DNA of 23,095 nt from NCBI GenBank assembly GCA_964457685.1, contig CAYWFS010000032.1, forward strand, positions 1 to 23,095. Direction: 5' to 3'. Each line of letters begins with the position of its first letter. The stretch's first letter is position 1. Below, in pieces: positions 1 through 6,309 of the stretch. Under the pieces are notes generated by a model, which did not search any database, was not told the origin of the DNA, and was given only the letters and a program-made list of their open reading frames with translations. The stretch comes from UMGS1696 sp964457685 (lineage in GTDB: Bacteria; Bacillota; Clostridia; Oscillospirales; CAG-272). Both the position numbers and the translations under genes were made by a program.

Positions 1-133
1 TCGATATCGCATCGGACTCATTTTTGTTTTATTGACAAGCTATATTGGGTGGGGGGAAAGACAATTGCAATATTTCTTATAAGACAAAAAATTACATCGT
101 GAATTTTTTATTATGTTGTTCCTCAAACAAACA

Positions 134-171
134 AAAAAACTCCCGTCAGTTTAATCTAACGAGAGTTTTTT
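134..171 (-). terminator. Intrinsic terminator of the tRNA-Pro unit
   Basis: An inverted repeat pairs 134-146 with 159-171: six A-T pairs, then CTC/GAG, one C.A mismatch, and CGT/ACG, with a 12-base loop. It lies just downstream of the tRNA-Pro gene in its direction of transcription. The T-run of the minus-strand transcript falls in the 3' arm, followed by a T-rich tract. The A/T symmetry means it could also work for plus-strand transcription entering from the left. Bases 1-133 contain no gene or promoter that I can support, only AT-rich sequence and a G-run at 47-58. Confidence 0.8.
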
Positions 172-186
172 ACGGTTATACCGTTA

Positions 187-260
187 TCGGAGTGACTGGA
201 TTCGAACCAGCGGCCTCTTGGTCCCGAACCAAGCACTCTACCGGACTGAGCCACACCCCG
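187..260 (-). tRNA. tRNA-Pro (anticodon CGG)
   Basis: The reverse complement folds as a full cloverleaf. The acceptor arms CGGGGTG/CACTCCG pair over seven positions with one G-T wobble. The anticodon stem CTTGG/CCAAG encloses the loop TTCGGGA, which gives anticodon CGG reading the proline codon CCG. The T arm carries the usual GGTTCGAATCC core. The discriminator base is A at 187. The next bases are TAA, so CCA is not encoded and must be added by a nucleotidyltransferase. It has its own promoter at 272-300 and a terminator at 134-171, so it forms a single-gene unit. Confidence 0.96.
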
Positions 261-271
261 ATTGCCTAACT

Positions 272-300
272 ATTATACCACGATATTTCGGATTTGTCAA
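272..300 (-). promoter_or_regulatory. Sigma-A promoter of tRNA-Pro
   Basis: On the minus strand TTGACA (300-295), a 17-base spacer and TATAAT (277-272) match the consensus at all twelve positions. The -10 box ends 11 bases before the mature tRNA 5' end at 260. It lies in the short gap behind the amidase-like gene, which stops at 340. Confidence 0.9.
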
Positions 301-339
301 TAGCTTACGGCAAATTTCTGCATTGCATTCGACACTACT

Positions 340-873
340 CTACAGCGACTCTCCGTTTATGAATCTTTCAAAGCAATCTGTCGGATATTCCGCACGGACT
401 CCTTCAACGTGGAGATAGCGTATTCTTTCATAGTCGTAGCTCGACAGCGGTCTTTCAAACACGTCAACGGAATGTGCCGCAACAAGGTAGTCATTCCTCT
501 GAAATCCCACCACGATCAGGGTATGATAAAAATCTCCGTCCGCTCGCCCAAGCTGGATTACATCCCCCAGTCTCAGTCCGCCCTCTCCCGTCTCGCTCAT
601 AAACGGTCCCACGCTCTCATTTGAGGTCATGAACGTATAGAAAAACTCCACTCCCGTCCATGCCGCCGCCCGTTCCTGTGACGATATATAGTACCAACCG
701 AAATCTCTTTGATAATTCATCACGCAGCTTCCGGCATACACGCACTGCGACACAAAGTTTGTGCAATCACCGCCTATTCCGTTAAAGCTCTCGAAAAGCG
801 GACTTCTTGCAAATGCCCACCTTTCAGCGTACTCCACCGCCCTCTCACGGTCATATTTTCTAATCACAAGCAT
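340..873 (-). CDS. Amidase_6-like cysteine hydrolase-fold protein, no signal peptide
   Basis: The 177-residue product resembles the putative amidase domain family (Amidase_6). It has the N-terminal YDRERAVEYAERWA helix, then NGIGGDCTNFVSQC with the presumed catalytic Cys37, an AWTGVEFFYTFM segment, and YHTLIVVG with the presumed catalytic His117. These are the conserved blocks of this NlpC/P60-related fold. I chose the ATG at 873 because GCGAGG lies 6-7 bases upstream and the family domain begins at once. An in-frame ATG at 924 would add 17 residues without a good ribosome binding site. Neither version has a signal peptide or membrane segment, unlike many secreted family members, so a cytoplasmic location is inferred. 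The substrate is unknown. It is the last gene of the minus-strand block, and its ribosome binding site lies in the 3' arm of the hairpin at 878-921. Confidence 0.75.
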   Translation of the reverse strand: MLVIRKYDRERAVEYAERWAFARSPLFESFNGIGGDCTNFVSQCVYAGSCVMNYQRDFGWYYISSQERAAAWTGVEFFYTFMTSNESVGPFMSETGEGGLRLGDVIQLGRADGDFYHTLIVVGFQRNDYLVAAHSVDVFERPLSSYDYERIRYLHVEGVRAEYPTDCFERFINGESL

Positions 874-921
874 AAAAAACCTCGCAGTATACCGTTTGCT
901 ACAGTATATTCCCGCGAGGTT
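874..921 (-). terminator. Terminator-like hairpin overlapping the amidase ribosome binding site
   Basis: On the minus strand AACCTCGC (921-914) pairs with GCGAGGTT (885-878). An inner TATAC/GTATA helix follows, and the 3' arm runs into a stretch of Ts that touches the ATG at 873. It starts five bases after the stop of the GTPase-NYN gene, which is where an intrinsic terminator would be expected. Its 3' arm holds the GCGAGG that serves as ribosome binding site of the amidase-like gene. It may be a terminator, a translation-sequestering element, or both. Confidence 0.5.
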
Positions 922-925
922 CATG

Positions 926-3514
926 TTATTTCTTTTCTTTGAGCTTTTTCAGAATTTTTTCTATCTCGGCATCGTTTTTCAGTATCTCTTCACGAAACTC
1001 CCTTGCCGACATCCTAAGCACTCCAGAACGCAATGCCTGAAGTTGTATCAGCCCGTCCGAGGTCACAACCCTTACAGAATGGTCGTTTCCTATCTCGTAG
1101 ACCAGCTTTTCTATATACGTGTCTCCAAGCTCGTCCTCTTTTGTATAAACAACGGTTATTCCCTTGTAGTCAAGCTTTCGTCTGACCGCACCTTTCACGT
1201 TGTATGCGTCATAGACAAGAATTATATTCTTTCCCGTGAATGCCTTGTAGTTTGCAAGAATTGCACATAGCTGTTCTCTTGCCCCCTCGAGGTCGTATTC
1301 CGCTATAGCCGAAAGCTCATCCCACGCAAATATTACGTTGTATCCATCGATTATATAGAGGGAGCTTTTTTCTTTTTTTCGGGGTCGCTCGTTTACTATG
1401 ATGGGCTTTTTCGGCTCTGAATATATCGGCCGGCGTATAGGACCGAACTCACGCTCCATTATTGCTTCAAGCTCTCTCTCGTCTATACTCATGCTTTTGC
1501 GAACCTGTACGGTCTCCTGCGGTATCGCTTCTTCCTTTTCGTCCTTACGCATTTCAAGATGCATATATGACGGAACCTCATTCCACGGTATAACAATTCC
1601 CGCCCCATGTGAACAGAAAACGCTGTCGGGTGTATTTGACGTGTCAGCGGTCGGTTCGTATGCGTACTCGGCTACCACTTTTTCAGTCTCGTGACATGGG
1701 TAATATCCGTCAAATGCAACGGACAGCTTTCCTTTTCCGTGTGTGAATGCGGAAACTTCACTTGCATATTCTCCGAACTCCGACACCGGCACCTTTCCGA
1801 CAAGCACTGACGACTGTGCAAGAGCTTCATTTACGTCAATGCTTCCGTTACGCATTGTTATATCGTTTATCGCACGACCGACGTATTCTCCCGGAATCTC
1901 CATACGGAATGAATAATAAGGCTCAAGCAAAACGCACTCCCCTCTTTCGGCAAGCGTCATAAGTCCCTGTCGCAATGCACGGTAGGTAGCTTCTCTGAAA
2001 TCCCCTCCCTGAGTGTGCTTTATATGGGCTCGTCCGCTCACAAGTGTCACTTTCACATCGGTTATCGGTGAGCCTGTCAAAACTCCGAGGTGTGTTTTTT
2101 CATCCAGATGCGTCATTATCAGTCTCTGCCAGTTGAGATCGAGAGCATTTTCACTACAGTCGGAGCAGAAAGTAAATCCGCTGCCACGCTCTCCCGGCTC
2201 TATCATGAGATGTACCTCGGCATAATGACGCAGTGGCTCAAAGTGCCCTACACCTTCGACCTTTCCCGAGACCGTTTCCATGTACATTATTCTTCCGTCA
2301 GTAAATTTCACGTCAACTCCGAATCTGTCGGAAATAAGCCGTACCAAAATCTCCGTTTGAACCTGCCCCATTATGTGTGCGTTGATTTCGGAAAATCTTT
2401 CGTTCCAAACTATTCCGAGAAGCGGTTCTTCCTCCTCAAGCTCACGAAGCTTCGGCAGAAATTGCATTGGGTCGCAGTCTTTCGGGAGCTTCAGTCGGTA
2501 GCTGAGTACGGGAACAAGGCTCGGTAGGCAGTCTGTTGCTTCAAGTCCGAGTCCCTGTCCTGCGTATGTTTCGCTGAGTCCCGTAACCGCACATATATCC
2601 CCTGCCTCCACCGTTTCAACGGCAACGAATTTTGAACCCGAGTACATTCTTATTCCGCTTATCTTTTCCGCAATCTCGTTATCTCCTCCGTCTGAGGTTC
2701 CGCTTTTCTTCGGAAAATATTCTACAATCTGACGGTTTGAAAGACTTCCGCCCGTTATCTTCATATAGCTGAGTCGTGTTCCGTTTGAATCGTGACCTAT
2801 CTTATAAACCTTTGCGGAAAATTCATCGGCATAGCACTTGTCAGAGTTCAGTGTGTCGAGGGCATAAAGAAGCTCTTCAACTCCGTCAAGCTTCAAGCCG
2901 CTTCCGAAAAAGCACGGAAAAAGTCGGCACTCAGATACAAGTCTCATCTGCTCCGCTTCAACGACTTCTCCGCTTTCAAGATACGAATCAAAAAGCTCAT
3001 CGTCAAGAAGTGCAATATGCTCGTCACGTTCTTCGCTTGCATAATCCACCGCTTCATTTCCGAGAGATGACGTTATTTCATGCATTACACTCTCACGTGA
3101 GACCCCGAGATTCAATGCAAGATCCATTTTCGTTACGAAAACAAAGGTGGGAATGCCGTGCTTTCTGAGGAGCTTCCACATGGTTTCTGTATGAGCCTGC
3201 ACTCCCTCGCTACCGCTTATTACAAGGACGGCACAATCAAGCACGGAAAGAGTTCGTTCGGTCTCACCGGAAAAATCAACGTGACCCGGAGTATCGAGTA
3301 ACACAAAGCTGCTGTCTCCGAACTCAAATCTCGCACTTTTAGAGAATATCGTTATGCCCCTCTCCTTTTCAAGCTCATGCGTGTCAAGAAAGGTATTTCG
3401 TTTGTCCACACGTCCCTGCGTTTTTATCTTTCCCGCAACATAAAGCATTGCTTCCGTAAGAGTAGTCTTTCCTGCGTCAACGTGTGCGATTATTCCGACC
3501 ACCGTTTTTTTCAT
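926..3514 (-). CDS. TetM-like ribosomal GTPase fused to a YacP/Rae1-type NYN nuclease domain
   Basis: This 862-residue protein joins two parts. Residues 1 to about 660 resemble EF-G-related ribosomal protection GTPases (TetM/TetO family): G1 AHVDAGKTT at 10-18, G2 RGIT at 52-55, G3 DTPGH at 74-78 with the hydrolytic His78, and G4 TKMD at 128-131, followed by domains II to V. A linker of about 50 charged residues leads to a C-terminal NYN (YacP/Rae1) domain from residue 717. That domain has IIDGYN (Asp723), VYDAYN (Asp769), GDTY (Asp798) and VTSDG (Asp820), the acidic residues expected for a metal-dependent RNase of the PIN-like fold. TetM-class proteins are about 640 residues and stand-alone YacP about 170, so the length fits a full fusion. 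I start at the ATG at 3514 because GGAG lies six bases upstream; TTG/ATG codons at 3532-3524 lack a ribosome binding site. The TetM loop III tip (STPADF) is replaced by a TQGGDF-like segment, so tetracycline resistance should not be assumed. A role in ribosome rescue or in cleaving mRNA on stalled ribosomes is an inference. Confidence 0.88.
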   Translation of the reverse strand: MKKTVVGIIAHVDAGKTTLTEAMLYVAGKIKTQGRVDKRNTFLDTHELEKERGITIFSKSARFEFGDSSFVLLDTPGHVDFSGETERTLSVLDCAVLVISGSEGVQAHTETMWKLLRKHGIPTFVFVTKMDLALNLGVSRESVMHEITSSLGNEAVDYASEERDEHIALLDDELFDSYLESGEVVEAEQMRLVSECRLFPCFFGSGLKLDGVEELLYALDTLNSDKCYADEFSAKVYKIGHDSNGTRLSYMKITGGSLSNRQIVEYFPKKSGTSDGGDNEIAEKISGIRMYSGSKFVAVETVEAGDICAVTGLSETYAGQGLGLEATDCLPSLVPVLSYRLKLPKDCDPMQFLPKLRELEEEEPLLGIVWNERFSEINAHIMGQVQTEILVRLISDRFGVDVKFTDGRIMYMETVSGKVEGVGHFEPLRHYAEVHLMIEPGERGSGFTFCSDCSENALDLNWQRLIMTHLDEKTHLGVLTGSPITDVKVTLVSGRAHIKHTQGGDFREATYRALRQGLMTLAERGECVLLEPYYSFRMEIPGEYVGRAINDITMRNGSIDVNEALAQSSVLVGKVPVSEFGEYASEVSAFTHGKGKLSVAFDGYYPCHETEKVVAEYAYEPTADTSNTPDSVFCSHGAGIVIPWNEVPSYMHLEMRKDEKEEAIPQETVQVRKSMSIDERELEAIMEREFGPIRRPIYSEPKKPIIVNERPRKKEKSSLYIIDGYNVIFAWDELSAIAEYDLEGAREQLCAILANYKAFTGKNIILVYDAYNVKGAVRRKLDYKGITVVYTKEDELGDTYIEKLVYEIGNDHSVRVVTSDGLIQLQALRSGVLRMSAREFREEILKNDAEIEKILKKLKEKK

Positions 3515-3535
3515 CAGTTTCTCCATCATCAAAAG

Positions 3536-3562
3536 AAAAAACGGACTTTTATTTTTTGTCCG
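3536..3562 (-). terminator. Weak terminator-like hairpin behind the P-type-ATPase homologue
   Basis: On the minus strand CGGAC (3562-3558) pairs with GTCCG (3546-3542) across an A-rich loop that contains the stop codon of the ATPase homologue. A run of six Ts follows. Only five firm pairs are present plus A-T pairs beyond a T.T mismatch, so it is weak. The next gene starts only about 20 bases on with no visible promoter, so partial read-through is likely. Confidence 0.4.
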
Positions 3563-6293
3563 ATTTTTCCGTATTTTCGTTATTTTTCGCTTTCTTTTTT
3601 CTCAGTGCCTTTACAGCAAAATATACCGCCACAAACAGCACCGACGGAATAAGCGAAAGAAGTGCATTAACTCCGACGTTACATCCTCCGCATATCTTTC
3701 CGCCTGTTTTCGTAAGCATAATAAACAGTGCGAAAAGTACGGACGCACAAGAAAACACAACGTCTGCGTTATTATATGCCGCCGCATTTATTTTCGGCTT
3801 CATGATTATTTCCGTCACTGCTACACTCGAAATAAGTGCGGAACCTGCAAGAATCGTTGCTCCGATTTCGCTTGACGAAAACACAAGAGAGGTCACAACA
3901 GATAGAGCCGAGAGGACTGCTCCCCAAACTGCCCCGAATCCGATTGACACCTTTGTGTTTTCGAGAATTTTTGCGTTTTCTCCGCCCGAATAGTTTCCGA
4001 ATGCAAGTGCAAGAACGGACGCAAAATCCGCAAGCAATCCCCAAATGAGGATGAATACGGGTGATAGCTCAAACAGTCCGAAGCAAACCGCCACGGTCAT
4101 TATGACAAGTCGGGAGGTCTGTGCCGCAGTCAAATAAAACTTTGCCGCAGTTATGTTTCCGACAGCTCTCTCCGAGGTTTTCAGCACACGAACCACTCCG
4201 TCAAGTCCGCCCGAAAGCTCACCAGACGAGTTTGTCTGCGAATTACCGCTCTGCGAATTATCGCACGGATGAACTACCGCATCGGAATTTCTTGCAAGAG
4301 TTTCGGGTACATTTCTCATACTCGACCTTGCAACAGTAATTCCGAACTCAGAATGTGCAAGTACCCCGGAGTTCCATACGCTCTTTCCGACAGCGAGAGT
4401 AGCTTCACCGCCCAGTTTTTTCATAACTCCGACAGCCGCTTCCGCATATTCTCTGTCGCTGAGTCCCTCAAATGAAATTATAGCTCCGTTTGAGCTTTTT
4501 GCCTTCTCTGCCTTTCCGTATTCCAAAACCTTAACGCTTCTGTCAAAAAGTCCTATTCTACGTAAATAGTAAAGGTCGGACTGTGGAGTTCTCGAAAATA
4601 CCACGGGAGATATTTCTTTTCCCTTTATATATGCGATATTTTCACGAGCGTGGTCTTCCTCTTTTTCGGCTATGGCAAAGTAACCGACAAATGTCATGTA
4701 CTGTGTAAGCACGGGAAGTCTTATGAGACTCGGAAACTGCGAAACTCTGCGTGCGACAGCCAAAACTCTGCCACCGCTTATCTCAAATCCGGCACATTCT
4801 CTGAAGATTTTTCGACGTGTTTCAGTATCAAGCTCTACCGTACCGTTTTCGGTCTCTATGGTTGTACAGCATCGCATTACATCGTCTATACTTCCGCAAG
4901 ACAGTGCATAAAGCTCATTGTCTTCAAGCACAAGTGAGGTCTCCATGCCCATTGAACCTTCGGCTTCGTGTCCTCTGTGGTCTGCTATCGAGCATGAATT
5001 TTTCGGAGCTTTTCCCGTCAGCTTCACATACGAATCCATCGCAAGGTGAGTGAGCTTTTCGGGTGAAGTCAGACTTTTTTCTCCCGTTTCTCCGACTGAA
5101 ATACCGTTACTTACGCTGAGGGAAGCCGCCTGAGCATAGTCGAGCAGTCTTTCGAGTCCTTTATTCTCCCGTATTTTTTCGCCATCGGTATATCCATTTG
5201 AGGTGCGACAGGCTGCGATTACGGCTTCCCCCGATTTAAAGAAGGAAGAAGTACAAAAGACAGCCGTTTTTATATTGCCTATTTTTCCGAGACGTTCGGG
5301 TCGTCTGATAATGCTTGAGCTTCCTTTTTTCGAGCGAGATTTTTTCCCCGAGGATGCGTCACGACAATCATGCACCGCTATCGAGAAGATAATGTACCCG
5401 ATAACCGTCAAAAACTCACTCATTGCGGCAGTAGCCATTGACATAGACGAAAGGAACACACTCGGCAGATTCTTCTGACTTCCGACAAGCATTGCAAGCA
5501 TGGTGAGAAGCATAACACAGCCGAGCATCACGAGAGATACCGTGCGGCTTCTGTCTCTTAGATTTTCTATTTCAGGAATATCTCCGCATTCAAGCTCAAT
5601 TCCGCCATGCTTCATGTATACAAGAGTTTCCTCTCCCGTAGCCACCGCAAGCATTCTCACGCTTCCCGAAATTACCGTTGAGCCTGCAAACAGCATATTT
5701 GAGCGAAACTCACACGGTACATCGTGACTTCCGTCTGCAAGCTTTATTGCGGTATTGAATTTTTTCATCGGAGTTTTGTTTTCGGTTATTCCCTTTTCGG
5801 ACACAGTTACAGAGCCGTTTGCAAGAACTCTGCCGTCACACGGAACCTTATCTCCGGCTTCGAGAAAAACTATATCTCCGGGAACTATCTCCGCCGAGCT
5901 TATCATTTTCACTCTGCCGCTTCTGATGACCGAAACCGACGGTATCTTTGATCTCGCCGTATCCTCGAGTATTCTTTCGGCTCGAATAAATGTGACTGCA
6001 CGGACGGCGGCTCCGAGGATAAGTATGGCTGTGATAAGTCCTGCCTCGCCCTTTCTTTCAAACATAGCGGAGCAGACTGCACTTATCACAAGGAGCAATG
6101 TCGCTATATCGAACACGGAGGCGAACATTCCCTGAGAGGTATAGCCGTTTCCTACACTCCAAAGCAGATTTCTGCCGTATATTCGCCGCCGTTTTCCGAC
6201 CTCACGCTCATCAAGACCCTTATACATATCTGCCGACAGCTTTTCAAGTGCTTCACTGTCCGTCAGCAAATGCCAGTCGTTTTTTGCTTTCAT
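3549..6293 (-). CDS. P-type-ATPase homologue lacking the catalytic motifs (pseudoenzyme)
   Basis: The 914-residue product has the architecture of a P2-type cation ATPase: an N-terminal segment ending near residue 44, a membrane pair at about 58-102, an actuator domain with VPGDIVFLEAGDKVPCDGRVL at 137-157, a second membrane pair at about 252-308, a large cytoplasmic part, and C-terminal membrane segments from about 715 to 895. The chemistry is gone. The phosphorylation motif DKTGTLT is replaced around 347-354 (CTSSFFKS), so there is no acceptor aspartate. The actuator TGES reads TENK (170-173). The hinge GDGxND reads GKSVWN (636-641), which loses both aspartates. The TM4 motif PEGL reads SEFL (292-295), keeping only the glutamate. 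The frame is open throughout and alignable segments remain (GITV, the C-terminal membrane part), so it looks like a maintained pseudoenzyme and not decay. A low-complexity Asn/Ser/Gln insert lies at about 677-695. It starts 16 bases after the stop of the Clp gene, with only a poor ribosome binding site (GCGGAA). Function is unknown: a sensor, scaffold or channel-like role is possible. Confidence 0.85.
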   Translation of the reverse strand: MKAKNDWHLLTDSEALEKLSADMYKGLDEREVGKRRRIYGRNLLWSVGNGYTSQGMFASVFDIATLLLVISAVCSAMFERKGEAGLITAILILGAAVRAVTFIRAERILEDTARSKIPSVSVIRSGRVKMISSAEIVPGDIVFLEAGDKVPCDGRVLANGSVTVSEKGITENKTPMKKFNTAIKLADGSHDVPCEFRSNMLFAGSTVISGSVRMLAVATGEETLVYMKHGGIELECGDIPEIENLRDRSRTVSLVMLGCVMLLTMLAMLVGSQKNLPSVFLSSMSMATAAMSEFLTVIGYIIFSIAVHDCRDASSGKKSRSKKGSSSIIRRPERLGKIGNIKTAVFCTSSFFKSGEAVIAACRTSNGYTDGEKIRENKGLERLLDYAQAASLSVSNGISVGETGEKSLTSPEKLTHLAMDSYVKLTGKAPKNSCSIADHRGHEAEGSMGMETSLVLEDNELYALSCGSIDDVMRCCTTIETENGTVELDTETRRKIFRECAGFEISGGRVLAVARRVSQFPSLIRLPVLTQYMTFVGYFAIAEKEEDHARENIAYIKGKEISPVVFSRTPQSDLYYLRRIGLFDRSVKVLEYGKAEKAKSSNGAIISFEGLSDREYAEAAVGVMKKLGGEATLAVGKSVWNSGVLAHSEFGITVARSSMRNVPETLARNSDAVVHPCDNSQSGNSQTNSSGELSGGLDGVVRVLKTSERAVGNITAAKFYLTAAQTSRLVIMTVAVCFGLFELSPVFILIWGLLADFASVLALAFGNYSGGENAKILENTKVSIGFGAVWGAVLSALSVVTSLVFSSSEIGATILAGSALISSVAVTEIIMKPKINAAAYNNADVVFSCASVLFALFIMLTKTGGKICGGCNVGVNALLSLIPSVLFVAVYFAVKALRKKKAKNNENTEKSDKK
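4235..4264. repeat. Tandem 15-bp duplication inside the ATPase homologue
   Basis: Two adjacent 15-base copies (4235-4249 and 4250-4264) differ at one position. The repeat keeps the frame and encodes the NSQ-type repeat in the low-complexity insert of the P-type-ATPase homologue, between the degenerate hinge motif and the C-terminal membrane domain. Confidence 0.75.
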
Positions 6294-6309
6294 TTCCGCT
6301 TTTATCCAA

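Noticed and set aside
32..56. TTGACA-like hexamer followed by TATATT near the left edge
   Set aside because: The spacing is only a few bases, far from the 16-18 needed, and no gene follows on that strand.
888..907. A 12-base match between the hairpin loop near 890 and the spacer of the ruvC promoter near 15640
   Set aside because: Matches of this length are expected several times by chance within 23 kb on two strands, and the contexts differ.
926..3514. Calling the GTPase a tetracycline resistance gene or EF-G
   Set aside because: It is TetM-like and not EF-G (fusA), but the loop III tip differs and the NYN fusion is present, so resistance cannot be claimed from sequence.
3549..6293. Calling the ATPase homologue a calcium or other cation pump, or a frameshifted pseudogene
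   Set aside because: All phosphorylation-cycle motifs are missing, so pumping is not supported. The frame is continuous with no internal stop, so simple decay is not shown either.
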